A stretch of DNA of 64,000 nucleotides from Pseudomaricurvus alkylphenolicus (GTDB lineage: Bacteria > Pseudomonadota > Gammaproteobacteria > Pseudomonadales > Cellvibrionaceae), in contig NZ_JAAQPI010000014.1 of the NCBI RefSeq assembly GCF_011683955.1, positions 62,001-126,000 of the forward strand, in the 5' to 3' direction. This document shows, one piece after another, positions 35,167-44,229 of this stretch. Both the position numbers and the translations under genes were made by a program. Every line of letters begins with the position of its first letter. Positions within the stretch are counted from its first letter, which is position 1. The notes beneath the pieces are model-generated. The model did not search any database and was not told the origin of the DNA. It saw only the letters and a program-made list of their open reading frames with translations.

Positions 35167-37461
35167 TCAATAGTTGTAGGTAAATTCCACTCCGTAGATG
35201 CGCCCCTTGCTCAAGGGTGAAAAGGTTCCGCCGAGAGGGAAGGGGCCAATGGCTTTGGGCAGTTGAGTATCGCCACCGTGTTTGACTTCATCGAGCAGGT
35301 TCTTTCCATAGAGACCAATCACCCAGGATTCATCGTGAGTGTGAAAATCAATTCCGAGGTCGAGTATCTTCTGCTCCCCTATCCAGCCCAGGTTGTTGTC
35401 GGTGTAGGCCGATTCATCGCGATAAGCGTAGTTGATACGGGAACTTACGTAACCCCAATCACCCAGCTGTTGATCGTGATTCAAACCCAGGCTCCAGGTA
35501 AGCTCGGCCGCGCGGGGAATATCCAGGGCTTCGTCCTGCGAATTGACCAGACTGTCACCATTGAGGTCGTATTTGACCGCTGTGTATTCAGAATCCGTCC
35601 ACCCCAGAGAGGCGGTAAGCAACAGGTTGTCTGTCAGCGCGTAGGTGGTGTCCACCTCAATGCCCATCAGCTCGGCATCGGCGGTATTGCGAATGATCTG
35701 TACCACCCCGGAGGCGGCGTCAGCCTCGTTGACCTCCCGCTGCATATCGCCTATGTCGGTGTAAAAAATCGCGGCGTTGACACGGCCGCGCTCACCCAAT
35801 GACCATTTCAGGCCCAGTTCAAAGCTGTCCACGGTTTCTTCGTCGAAGGGGCCCGGGCCATTGGCGGGATCACCGGCGGTATTGCGCAGATTGTAGCCAC
35901 CGGAACGGAATCCGCGAGTCCAGTGTCCATACACGCGCGCGTCATGGTCCACCAGCTCGTAGTTGAACCCGAGTTTGGGTGACAGGCTGCTCCAGTCTTC
36001 GCTGTCGCTGAAGTCGACCGGACAACTGTTCTGGTCGATACGGCAGGGGGCATTGACGTTGGCGGACAGGGAAGCGATGCGGGCCGATTTTCGCTCACGG
36101 GTATAACGCAAGCCGGCGGAGAGACTCAATTGTTCACTCATATCGTAGTCCACGGCAACAAACACGCCCCGAGACTTTACGTCGTAATCACCGCCTCCGT
36201 CCTGGGTAATGGCCGGCGAGCCGTCCGGTGTCACAGCGCCCAGCAGCAGCCGACGCTCGTGATAGGCCATGTCATTGTTGAAGTAGTAGAGCCCGGTGGT
36301 CAGCGTGATACGTTCGTCAAAGATGCCGGTATAGCGCAACTCATTGCTGAACTGCGATGCCTGCAGCCAGGCCTCAGAGTGAAAGATGGAGCGAGGCGTA
36401 GCATCGATGTCGCCCTGGGAGCGAGAGTCGTAATCACGCCAGCCGGCAATGTTGGTGATGGTTCCGTCGCCGAAGCCAACGTCCCAGTCAAGACGGGCGC
36501 TGAACAGGTTGGTCTGGGTATCGAGCAGGCCCTCCTCATTGATGGTCAGATCATGGCTGTCGCGATCCTGATTGCCCCACAGGGTGCTGACGCCGCTGCC
36601 GTTGGTGTGATTTTGAGCCGCCGGGCCATCACTCTCGCTTTCCTGATACTCGTAGCGCAGGGTCAACTGGGCGTCATCGCTGATGTCCCACTGGATCACC
36701 GGGCGCACCATCATGGTATCCACCTTGCCAAAGGCGTCGCCATTGAAGCCGTTTTCGAACCAGCCATCGTCCTGATTGGTGTAGACCGAGAGCTTGGCCC
36801 CCAGGCGTTCGCTTAGGGGACCGCTGACGCTGGCCATCAGGTACTTGTTCAGAGCCTCGCCGCCACCTTCCACGGTAGCACGCACACTGGCCTCAAATTC
36901 GTCTCCCGGCAGCTTGGTGTTGAGCAGTACCGCCCCACCGGTGACATTCCGGCCAAACAGGATCCCCTGTGGACCGCGTAACACCTCGATGCTGTCGAGG
37001 TCGAACATGTCAAAAATAATGCCGTTGTTGAGCCCCATATAGACGCCGTCCACAAACACACCAACGGTGGGGTCGATGGAGGGAATGGAGCTGTTGACCC
37101 CGAGACCACGGATGGAGAAGTTGGCGGTACCCCGGGTGGTACCCACATCGTCCAGAGCGACATTGGGCATGCCAACAGAGAGGCTGGTCAGATCTCTGAC
37201 TTTCAGGGCCTGTAACTGATCGGCATTGAAAGCGTTGATCGCGAGCGGGGTTTCCTGGGCGCCTTCCAGACGCTTGCGGGCGGTGACGATGACCTCCTCG
37301 AGCAAGGAGGAGGCACCCTGCCCAAAGCGGGTGTCTTGTTCAGGGGTATCAGCGTGTGCCGAGACCTGGGCGGTACCCAGGCTCAGGCCCAATAGCAGAT
37401 TACCGAGCGGGTGCTTGGGGAATCGGTGGAATGCGCTGGCGCGATGGCAGATGTTTTTCAT
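35167..37461 (-). CDS. TonB-dependent outer-membrane receptor
   Basis: 764 residues with signal peptide, the entry LLEEVIVTARKRLEGAQETP, plug motif SIEVLRGPQGILFGRNVT and a barrel ending FTYNY. It is divergent from the OruR-type AraC gene at 37716 (254-base gap), a common receptor/regulator pairing, and ends in its own terminator. It is only distantly related to the other four receptors in the window. Its base composition is more G+C rich than the signalling genes further on. The ligand is unknown. Confidence 0.92.
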   Translation of the reverse strand: MKNICHRASAFHRFPKHPLGNLLLGLSLGTAQVSAHADTPEQDTRFGQGASSLLEEVIVTARKRLEGAQETPLAINAFNADQLQALKVRDLTSLSVGMPNVALDDVGTTRGTANFSIRGLGVNSSIPSIDPTVGVFVDGVYMGLNNGIIFDMFDLDSIEVLRGPQGILFGRNVTGGAVLLNTKLPGDEFEASVRATVEGGGEALNKYLMASVSGPLSERLGAKLSVYTNQDDGWFENGFNGDAFGKVDTMMVRPVIQWDISDDAQLTLRYEYQESESDGPAAQNHTNGSGVSTLWGNQDRDSHDLTINEEGLLDTQTNLFSARLDWDVGFGDGTITNIAGWRDYDSRSQGDIDATPRSIFHSEAWLQASQFSNELRYTGIFDERITLTTGLYYFNNDMAYHERRLLLGAVTPDGSPAITQDGGGDYDVKSRGVFVAVDYDMSEQLSLSAGLRYTRERKSARIASLSANVNAPCRIDQNSCPVDFSDSEDWSSLSPKLGFNYELVDHDARVYGHWTRGFRSGGYNLRNTAGDPANGPGPFDEETVDSFELGLKWSLGERGRVNAAIFYTDIGDMQREVNEADAASGVVQIIRNTADAELMGIEVDTTYALTDNLLLTASLGWTDSEYTAVKYDLNGDSLVNSQDEALDIPRAAELTWSLGLNHDQQLGDWGYVSSRINYAYRDESAYTDNNLGWIGEQKILDLGIDFHTHDESWVIGLYGKNLLDEVKHGGDTQLPKAIGPFPLGGTFSPLSKGRIYGVEFTYNY

Positions 37462-37715
37462 GGATACTCTCTTTGTGCTCGTTATTGGTGTTGTTAACGG
37501 TATTTGCCATTCATTGGCAGGATCTATGGTAGGTAGATGACCTCGTTGGTCGTTATTCCGTAAAGGCCATAGTTTTTACCCCAAACGGCCGAAACCCTCT
37601 CTGCCCTTGGTTTTGGCTATAAGGAATAGGGGTTTAATTAATAAGGGTAATTACCTATACTGTGTAAGGTGTCTGCATTGACAAAAAAACGGATAAACAA
37701 TCGGTGTAAACGACT
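37462..37715. promoter_or_regulatory. Divergent promoter region, TonB receptor / AraC
   Basis: 254 bases without a gene. Short dyads are visible: TGCCA (37505-37509) / TGGCA (37515-37519), close to the receptor start, and the palindrome GGTAATTACC (37646-37655), about 60 bases before the AraC start. Either could be a regulator site; neither matches a motif I can name. Confidence 0.35.
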
Positions 37716-38762
37716 ATGTCCGAGCCCACGGTAATTGGCAGTTGGTTGACGCTGTTTTCCTCCGCAATGGAAAGCTATGGCGTGGACAGTAAGACATTTC
37801 TGGCCGACCGAGGCATCAATTTTGAACGCTCGTCGGATCCTTCCCAGCGGATCTCGATCATTACCATGGGGCATCTTTGGGAGGACGCGGTGGCAATTAC
37901 CGGCGATTCCACCTTTGGTCTCAAGGCGGGAACCTTTGTAACTCCGAATACCCTGAGTGCGCTGGGCATGGCCATGTGGAGTGCCTGTAGCATTCGTGAG
38001 CAGCTGCAGTGCTTTGTTCGCTATCTTCGGGTGATGGCAAAAGCCAGTCATATGGAGCTGCAGCAGGAGGGCGATTGCCTGGTTTCCATTACCCGGCTAT
38101 TCCCGGGTGACAACGGCAAGAGCCTGTTGTCGGAATATTCGCAGGACGCGATCTGTTCGGTGATGCACACTCTCAGGCGCCAGGTTTACCGGCAAGACTT
38201 TTGTCCGCAGCGCATGGAGCTGTCACGCAGCAGGCCGGAAAAACCCGAGGTCTACGAGCAGTTCTTTGGCTGCCCGGTGAGTTATGGTCACCCCGAAATC
38301 CGCATTTATATTCCCCTGCAGGACGCCGATGCGACGATTCCCGGCAGCAGTCCGCAGTTGGCTCGTTCCCTGGAGCGTCTGCTCAATGAACAGGCGCAAC
38401 GGGTGGGAGGCGACGACGACCTGCTCGGGCAGCTGCGCCAGACCATTGCCATGTTGCTCCCCCAGGGAACGGCATCGCTGGAAGAGGTGGCCCAACAGAT
38501 GCATGTCAGCAAACGCACCCTGTACCGGAAACTCGAAGAGCGCGGCACCAGTTTTCGGCAGTTGGTGGAGGACTATCGGCGAGAGCAGGCGTTTTGCCAC
38601 ATGGCCGAAGAAGACCTTACCCTCGGCGACATCAGTTTCCTGCTGGGCTTTTCCAGCAGCAGCAATTTTACCCGTGCCTTCAAGCGTTGGACCGGTAAGT
38701 CACCCCTGCAGTATCGTCAGGAACGCGAGTTGGCAGAGATAGCCAAAAAAGCTGGCCATTGA
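37716..38762 (+). CDS. AraC-family regulator, OruR type (intact copy)
   Basis: 348 residues with the arabinose-binding-type N-domain (GSWLTLFSSAMESYGVDSKT) and a complete C-terminal HTH pair (SLEEVAQQMHVSKRTLYRKL, LGDISFLLGFSSSSNFTRAF, KRWTGKSPLQYRQE). It probably regulates the divergent TonB receptor. From codon 41 onward this gene is repeated, decayed, at 45512-46178 with roughly 94 percent base identity in the stretch I compared by eye. The sequence directly after its stop continues into a relic of a spinster MFS gene, so an AraC-MFS pair was duplicated here. Confidence 0.88.
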   Translation: MSEPTVIGSWLTLFSSAMESYGVDSKTFLADRGINFERSSDPSQRISIITMGHLWEDAVAITGDSTFGLKAGTFVTPNTLSALGMAMWSACSIREQLQCFVRYLRVMAKASHMELQQEGDCLVSITRLFPGDNGKSLLSEYSQDAICSVMHTLRRQVYRQDFCPQRMELSRSRPEKPEVYEQFFGCPVSYGHPEIRIYIPLQDADATIPGSSPQLARSLERLLNEQAQRVGGDDDLLGQLRQTIAMLLPQGTASLEEVAQQMHVSKRTLYRKLEERGTSFRQLVEDYRREQAFCHMAEEDLTLGDISFLLGFSSSSNFTRAFKRWTGKSPLQYRQERELAEIAKKAGH

Positions 38763-38779
38763 GGAATAACGTTTTCAGT
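37835..38779 (+). repeat. Long direct repeat, copy 1 (AraC gene plus 3' flank)
   Basis: From GGATCC (37835) to TTTTCAGT (38779) this segment matches 45512-46195 in the same orientation, apart from a 261-base segment (starting at GGACGCG 37883 and ending before GGACGCG 38144) missing in copy 2 and two single-base changes of length. The lengths agree exactly: 945 minus 261 minus 1 plus 1 equals 684. Confidence 0.9.
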
Positions 38780-38868
38780 TTTATCGATCTCCAAAACCTC
38801 GCCATTCTGCAAGAACTTGTCAAACTGGATCTTGGCTTGACCGATCTCCGCTGGGGCTGATCAGCGTC
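38770..38868 (+). pseudogene. Relic of spinster-type MFS gene (5' part)
   Basis: About 99 bases match 46301-46398 of the intact MFS gene. In the MFS frame they read FSFID-QNLAILQEL, then VKLDLGLTDL, against FSFIDRQILAILQEP and IKLDLGLSDL; a one-base deletion near 38851 breaks the frame and is followed by an in-frame stop. The join with the AraC 3' flank falls on CGTTTTCAGT, which resembles CGTCTTCAGT of the MFS gene, so a deletion of about 115 bases across this 10-base similarity explains the structure. Confidence 0.85.
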
Positions 38869-38893
38869 TTGAAGTCAACACCCTCCGCCCCCT

Positions 38894-39634
38894 CTACCTT
38901 GAACTTGGGCAAGTCAAATCCAGTTTGCGTCTCTCCGCAAAGTCGAAAAAATCATGATAGCGCTTTTCTGAACAATACTTCACCGCCAATCGGATCGCGA
39001 TTCTTATGGAATATTTATCTTCAGCACCCAACAGCTTTTCCGATAGCTCCAGCATCTGATTCAGAACCGATTCCTCCCGGTCATATTGCGCCGTCACATG
39101 GTAAAGCGCGTATAACTGAATCAGTCTGTCCAATATCTTGAACTGGTCGTTATTCTTCGACCGTTCCACCTCAATGTATTCAATCACCAATGGAATAACA
39201 GCTTCATATTGCTCGCCATCCATCAGCATTTGATGGTAAATATCCCGTGTTCTTTCGGTACTGAAGTGATCGATGCCGAGCACGGATTGGCTCAAGTGGT
39301 AAGTCTGCGCAATATCTGCAATGTGTTCAGCGGCATTGCCGCTGCGATAGTAGGCAATCGCCTGCCTGACCCTGATGGAAATACATCCAGGATCTCTTTT
39401 TGATCTTAGCGCTTCACAAGTCATTTGCGCTGATTGGCCCAATGAAATCACCCGCTGCCAACGTCCCTTTTGGGCTGCCTTCTCCATCTTGAGTGACAGC
39501 CTGTGAAGCTTCTTATCTTGGCTGTTATCAGCCATGGTCGAGGTGGAAAGCCCGTAAATAAGCATGGCAACAAGGCATATGGGTGTTTTAGGTAGCACCG
39601 TGATTCCAAAACAACACTGCGATGATAAAAGCAT
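38894..39634 (-). CDS. Hypothetical exported helical-repeat protein
   Basis: 246 residues, not recognised. A hydrophobic stretch near the N-terminus (TPICLVAMLIYGLSTSTMA) looks like a signal peptide, and the remainder is helical with TPR-like spacing (VISLGQSAQMTCEAL, AAEHIADIAQTYHLSQSVLG, DRLIQLYALYHVTAQYDREE). The start may be ATG 39634 or a later ATG within the signal (MLIYGL). The stop at 38894 lies only about 25 bases from the MFS relic, so the C-terminus may have been altered by the rearrangement. No partner gene is evident. Confidence 0.5.
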   Translation of the reverse strand: MLLSSQCCFGITVLPKTPICLVAMLIYGLSTSTMADNSQDKKLHRLSLKMEKAAQKGRWQRVISLGQSAQMTCEALRSKRDPGCISIRVRQAIAYYRSGNAAEHIADIAQTYHLSQSVLGIDHFSTERTRDIYHQMLMDGEQYEAVIPLVIEYIEVERSKNNDQFKILDRLIQLYALYHVTAQYDREESVLNQMLELSEKLLGAEDKYSIRIAIRLAVKYCSEKRYHDFFDFAERRKLDLTCPSSR

Positions 39635-39677
39635 AAGCTAAGGGCTCGTACAGTCCAACCGGCGGTACGGGTCATAA

Positions 39678-39887
39678 ATGGCCATCATTGAGGCCTGTTT
39701 CAGAAATTTAATGATAGATTGTAGGGTTTTCGCCTTGGAAAGGGTCAATGCTGGATCGCCGAGAAGCCGGCGACAAGACAATTGCTCCAAGTGTGGTCAT
39801 GTGGTGGAGCTACAATTACAAGTGGACATAAAACCAGGATCTCGACCGAATGTCGACCCGAAGTGCAAGCGGTGTAAAGGTGCCTAG
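39678..39887 (+). CDS. Possible small zinc-ribbon protein
   Basis: A 69-codon reading frame just before the sigma-factor gene encodes two CxxC knuckles, NCSKCGHVVE and KCKRCKGA, spaced as in a short zinc ribbon. It overlaps the proposed sigma start (39850) by 38 bases. No ribosome site is convincing and the first half looks random, so this may be chance. Confidence 0.25.
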   Translation: MAIIEACFRNLMIDCRVFALERVNAGSPRSRRQDNCSKCGHVVELQLQVDIKPGSRPNVDPKCKRCKGA

Positions 39888-40470
39888 TCTTAAAGATGTA
39901 GAACCAAAGTGTTCGTCCAGTTCCAAGCAGGGATTGGCTGATCTGGGGCGTCTCTATTTTGAGCTCCGTTCATCCCTGCTGCGGTATGCCTCGCGTTATT
40001 TCAAGCGATCCCAGGAGGCGGAAGATGTCGTGCAGGATGTATTCGTCAATGTCATCGAAGCCCAGCGCGAGCGTGAAATCCATGCCCCCAAGGCCTATCT
40101 CTATCGAGCAACCAGAAATCTGTCGCTGAAGAAGTTGGGTAAACAGTCCTACAAACTCACCGATTTAATGACGGAGATCCTTCCGGATGCAGAAATTACG
40201 GAAACACGAACCCTGGAGGAGGAGTTTCAATCACACCAGAATTTCGAGCTCTTCTGTCGAGCGGTTGGCGACTTGCCGCCAAAATGTCAGCGTGCGTTTG
40301 TGCTATGTCGAATCTACGGTTACAGCTACAGGGAAATCGCCGAAGAGATGAACATTGGTCTAAAGGCGGTTGAGGGACATTTGGCTCGCGCAACACGGCG
40401 GTGCATGGATTTTATGGATGAGCAAGATGGACGTGGAAGTTCGCAGAAACGGGGAAAGAGACATGGTTAA
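39850..40470 (+). CDS. ECF sigma factor, FecI type
   Basis: 206 residues. Region 2 is clear (LYFELRSSLLRYASRYF then EAEDVVQDVFVNV) and region 4 follows (LPPKCQRAFVLCRIYGYSYR, IAEEMNIGLKAVEGHLARAT), the FecI-like pattern. It directs RNA polymerase to the receptor promoter when released by FecR. ATG 39850 has AGGAT about 10 bases upstream; a GTG at 39880 is an alternative. Its stop overlaps the FecR start by 8 bases. Part of a complete cell-surface signalling set with the STN-bearing receptor. Confidence 0.9.
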   Translation: MSTRSASGVKVPSLKDVEPKCSSSSKQGLADLGRLYFELRSSLLRYASRYFKRSQEAEDVVQDVFVNVIEAQREREIHAPKAYLYRATRNLSLKKLGKQSYKLTDLMTEILPDAEITETRTLEEEFQSHQNFELFCRAVGDLPPKCQRAFVLCRIYGYSYREIAEEMNIGLKAVEGHLARATRRCMDFMDEQDGRGSSQKRGKRHG

Positions 40471-41641
40471 AGTGGCGGAATTCCCAAATGTCGACCAAAT
40501 AAAGGACGAAGCGGCTCTGTGGGTCGTCAGGATACGAGGAAGCGTCGAAAACTCGACATTGAAAATGTCAACCGAGGAGTCCCTCCGTCTGAAAGAGTGG
40601 TTGTCGCAGAGTGAGCTGCATCGACAATACTTTCGTAGAGCACTGGCCCTGTGGGATTCCATGGGGGTGTTGGAACAGATCGCGGATCTCCTGCCGTTGG
40701 AAGATTCTAATGGGGCTGGCCAGGAAACTGATGAGGTGGCGCCTGTCCGCCATCACTGGTTTCCCAGTTGGACCGGTCCTGATTGGCGTCAACTGTTTGG
40801 TCCCGGGAGTTTTTCCCGGGCTCATATTGTAGGTTTGACCGGGGCGTCGTCATCGGTATGCGCCTTGATCTGGCTGGTGATAGCCCTCTGGCTGCCCCAA
40901 ACGGTATACCGAACCGGTATTGGTGAGCAGGAAGTTGTCACCCTGTCCGATGGCACTTCGGTAGCAATGAATACCAATAGCCAGTTGGTGGTTGAATACT
41001 CGGATAGCCAGCGATTGATCAGTCTGGTTAAGGGAGAAGCAACGTTTGATGTTGCCAGCAACAGCGAAAGACCATTCCTTGTGCATGCAGGGCAGGGTGT
41101 GGTCTGGGCGGTCGGCACATCCTTTAACGTAAAGTATGACCAGAGTTTTGTCGATGTGATCGTTACTGAGGGTACCGTAAAGGTGTTCTCAGGAATCAGT
41201 GCCGCTGGGCGCTCACTGGAATTTGACCCAGGTAATGCCGGGCCATCGAACTTAATCTCGAATGATCCCGCTGCAGACACCGTTATCGAGCCAACGACAA
41301 CGACATTGGAGGCTGGCGAGCAAGCGAAGTATGCTGATGTCATTCTTTCCAAAGACTCTATTGAGGACGATGGCCTCAGTCGAAGACTGTCGTGGCACCA
41401 GGGGGCGCTGATTTTTGAAGGTGAGACCTTGCGCGAAGTCATTGATGAAGTATCTAGATATACGGATCGTCGACTTATCATCGTTGGATCCAATGTGGGT
41501 GATATCCGAGTTGGCGGAAGGTTTCAAATAAACGATATTGACGCACTTGTAAATTCCCTGTCCAAGAGTTTGAATGTCAGAGCGGTTTATTCTGAAAACG
41601 GAAGCATTCTGATTTCCGAAAAAAACAACAAAGCAAAGTAG
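40463..41641 (+). CDS. FecR-type anti-sigma factor
   Basis: 392 residues from ATG 40463, chosen for its GGGGAAAGAG site and because it overlaps the sigma stop by 8 bases (translational coupling). The cytoplasmic N-domain has the FecR start (DEAALWVVRIRG, RLKEWLSQSELHRQYF), followed by one membrane helix (SSVCALIWLVIALWLP), the periplasmic FecR domain (VVTLSDGTSVAMNTNSQL, FLVHAGQGVVWAVGTSFNV) and a C-terminal STN-like fold (RRLIIVGSNVGDIRVGG). It relays receptor occupancy to the sigma factor. Confidence 0.92.
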   Translation: MVKVAEFPNVDQIKDEAALWVVRIRGSVENSTLKMSTEESLRLKEWLSQSELHRQYFRRALALWDSMGVLEQIADLLPLEDSNGAGQETDEVAPVRHHWFPSWTGPDWRQLFGPGSFSRAHIVGLTGASSSVCALIWLVIALWLPQTVYRTGIGEQEVVTLSDGTSVAMNTNSQLVVEYSDSQRLISLVKGEATFDVASNSERPFLVHAGQGVVWAVGTSFNVKYDQSFVDVIVTEGTVKVFSGISAAGRSLEFDPGNAGPSNLISNDPAADTVIEPTTTTLEAGEQAKYADVILSKDSIEDDGLSRRLSWHQGALIFEGETLREVIDEVSRYTDRRLIIVGSNVGDIRVGGRFQINDIDALVNSLSKSLNVRAVYSENGSILISEKNNKAK

Positions 41642-41649
41642 GGTTTTTG

Positions 41650-44229
41650 ATGTGTGACGGGTCTTACTGCTATGCGCTCGCAAAACTCCAATTGAAGATC
41701 CTGGGATGTGCTAGCGCATGCTGTTTCGATGGAAGCTTTTTCCGTGTGAATTCATTGCAGTTGATGATGTTGATGTGTATTGCGTTATCGGCATCAAAAA
41801 ATGTTTACGCCACTGATGAAGTAATTTCTTTCGAAATACCGCAGCAACGTGCAGATGGTGCGTTAACAACTCTTGCAAATCAGGCCGACATAACTGTTGT
41901 TTTTGATTTTGAAGCGATAAGCCTACACCAAACTAGTGCGGTTATTGGCAAGTACAGTGTTTCTGAAGCTGTCTCATTGCTTCTGAGTGAAACGAATTTA
42001 GTCCATGAATTCGATGTTAACGGCCACCTGATAATTACAATCAAAAATGATTCAGGTAGAGAAATAGACATGAAAATAAAATCAAGAAAACAACTGCTTG
42101 CCGCCATGATATCGTTCCTTGGTGGCAGCAATGGATCACTTGAAGCCGTCGCCGAAACCCATTCCGCGGGATTCGAGATTGAGGAAATTGTGGTTACCGC
42201 GCAGAAAAGAGCTCAGAGTCTTCAGGAAGTGCCGATATCAGAAACCGTTCTGGATTCGGATGATCTCAAGAACTCCAGGATAGAGAGCGGAACCGAAATC
42301 GCCCGTCAGGCTCCGAATCTTCAGGTGTCATTGCTGGGCAACGAGATGCAGCCGAAATTCTCCATGCGGGGTGTTTCGACCAAAGAGTTCAATCTCAATG
42401 GAATTTCACCAACCGGGGTTTTTGTTGACGAGGTATACATAGGCGCATCCTACCTCGGGGGAGCTCAGATCTATGATATCGAACGCGTGGAGGTGTTGCG
42501 TGGTCCGCAAGGTACACTGTTTGGAAAAAACACAACCGCTGGAGCAATCAATTTTATTTCAAAGAAGCCGATCTATGAAAAAGATGGATATATCACTGGA
42601 GGCTTTGGTTCCAACGACTTCTGGGAACTAAAAGGGGCGGGAGAGCTGCCCATCATTGAAGATACGCTTAGCGCCAGACTGGCGTTCAATATGGGATCTT
42701 CAGACGGCTATATTGAAAACCAGAATCCGGATGGCCGGGATTTATCCAATATCGACCGGGAATCGTTCCGTCTGACGTTGGGTTATCAAAACGGCGATGG
42801 CGTGGAGGCCAATTTGAGGCTGTTTCGAACCGAAAGCAATCCTCGAGCAATCGGCGCCATCAATGATGGGTTGTTGCCCGGCGGTGTCAACTCCGTTGGT
42901 GTCAACCCCCGTGTCAATCCCTATACCGGTGAGAGACTTGCCAGTGATGAAACCGCCACAGATCGCTCCGGTGACATAGAAGTGGTTGGGTCCGGGGGCT
43001 ATCTTACCGCCGACATCGACTTGGGCTTCGCCACCTTGACTTCCATCAGCTCTTACATAGAAGGTGAGTTTTCCAATTTGGTTGATGCCGATGGCACCAT
43101 TAACAATATACTGCATCTGGATTTCGGCGCCGAACACCGGGAAATCAGCCAGGATATCAGGCTCAGTTCAAATACAGACGGAAATGTTACCTGGATCGCC
43201 GGGCTGTATTATTTCAGAGACAGCGTTGATATTGATACCACATTCCATGTCATGGAGGAGTTTGGCGGCCCGGTACTCGGCCAGAGCTATAGGCAAACAC
43301 GAACGTCCTATGCGATCTACCTGGATGGAACCTATGAATTGACAGAATCCATTACCTTCTATGGCGGAATACGATACACCGAGGACGAAGGCGTATTGGA
43401 GGATTTCCAGGTTACGCCAATTGTTCCACGTCAGAGTGATAAGGTCAGATACGATGATGGAGAGCCAACCGGCCGCATCGGAATACGAAAGCACTTTGGC
43501 AATGATTCCATGGTGTACGCCCAGTTTGCTTACGGTTATCGCAGCAGTGCTATCAATGGAGGAGCTCTGAGTCCGTCGGAAGTTACAGTGGCTGATCCGG
43601 AAAAAATTGAAGCGTTTGAAATCGGATACAAGTCTCAGTGGTTTGACCGAAGGCTGACATTGAATTCTTCGGTATTTCACTATGACTTTACAGATCAACA
43701 ATTCCTTAATTTGGTTAATATTGGAAATCAGCAGCTATTGAACGCCGGCAGTTCGACGATAACTGGTCTCGAAGTAGAGTTAACGGCACACGTCAGTGAA
43801 AACCTGAGTTTCAATGCGGGGTTTGGGTTGCTCGACAGCGAATACGACAAGCTTGAATTGAATGGCGTTGATCTGTCGGGAAATGAACTGATTGAAGCGC
43901 CAAGAAGATCAGCCAATATTGCAGGAAACTATACTATTGTGACTGACAACAACGGCGAATTTATTTTTCATATGGATGCCAACTACATCGGAAGTCAGTA
44001 CTTTCACGCAACCAACAGCCCGGAATTTACCGGAGATTCCTCCTGGGATGTGGGTGCAAGAATCGCGTATCGCAGCTCCTCCAACAAGTTCGAGGTGTCA
44101 TTATACGGCAAGAACCTGACCGACAACGATGAAATTGTGGGGGTGGAAACTGAAGTTACGACACAAACCCGATTTGCGACAGTGCCGTTTCCGCGACGCT
44201 TTGGCATTGACGTTACGGTGAATTTCTAA
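41650..44229 (+). CDS. TonB-dependent transducer with STN signalling domain
   Basis: 859 residues from ATG 41650 (TTG 41647 abuts it). The N-terminus has a hydrophobic segment (LQLMMLMCIALSASKNVYA) and then an STN domain (FEIPQQRADGALTTLANQA to HEFDVNGHLIITI). Residues 142-170 then look like a second export signal (MKIKSRKQLLAAMISFLGG) directly before the plug entry EEIVVTAQKRAQSLQEVP, as if an STN protein had been fused to a receptor that kept its own signal. Plug motif RVEVLRGPQGTLFGKNTT; the barrel ends VTVNF. Acts with the sigma/FecR pair upstream. The stop overlaps the next start by one base. Confidence 0.93.
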   Translation: MCDGSYCYALAKLQLKILGCASACCFDGSFFRVNSLQLMMLMCIALSASKNVYATDEVISFEIPQQRADGALTTLANQADITVVFDFEAISLHQTSAVIGKYSVSEAVSLLLSETNLVHEFDVNGHLIITIKNDSGREIDMKIKSRKQLLAAMISFLGGSNGSLEAVAETHSAGFEIEEIVVTAQKRAQSLQEVPISETVLDSDDLKNSRIESGTEIARQAPNLQVSLLGNEMQPKFSMRGVSTKEFNLNGISPTGVFVDEVYIGASYLGGAQIYDIERVEVLRGPQGTLFGKNTTAGAINFISKKPIYEKDGYITGGFGSNDFWELKGAGELPIIEDTLSARLAFNMGSSDGYIENQNPDGRDLSNIDRESFRLTLGYQNGDGVEANLRLFRTESNPRAIGAINDGLLPGGVNSVGVNPRVNPYTGERLASDETATDRSGDIEVVGSGGYLTADIDLGFATLTSISSYIEGEFSNLVDADGTINNILHLDFGAEHREISQDIRLSSNTDGNVTWIAGLYYFRDSVDIDTTFHVMEEFGGPVLGQSYRQTRTSYAIYLDGTYELTESITFYGGIRYTEDEGVLEDFQVTPIVPRQSDKVRYDDGEPTGRIGIRKHFGNDSMVYAQFAYGYRSSAINGGALSPSEVTVADPEKIEAFEIGYKSQWFDRRLTLNSSVFHYDFTDQQFLNLVNIGNQQLLNAGSSTITGLEVELTAHVSENLSFNAGFGLLDSEYDKLELNGVDLSGNELIEAPRRSANIAGNYTIVTDNNGEFIFHMDANYIGSQYFHATNSPEFTGDSSWDVGARIAYRSSSNKFEVSLYGKNLTDNDEIVGVETEVTTQTRFATVPFPRRFGIDVTVNF

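Noticed and set aside
36130-36816. Long open frame antisense to the TonB receptor at 35167-37461
   Set aside because: No ribosome site or recognisable domain; it mirrors the codon structure of the receptor, which has every family motif.
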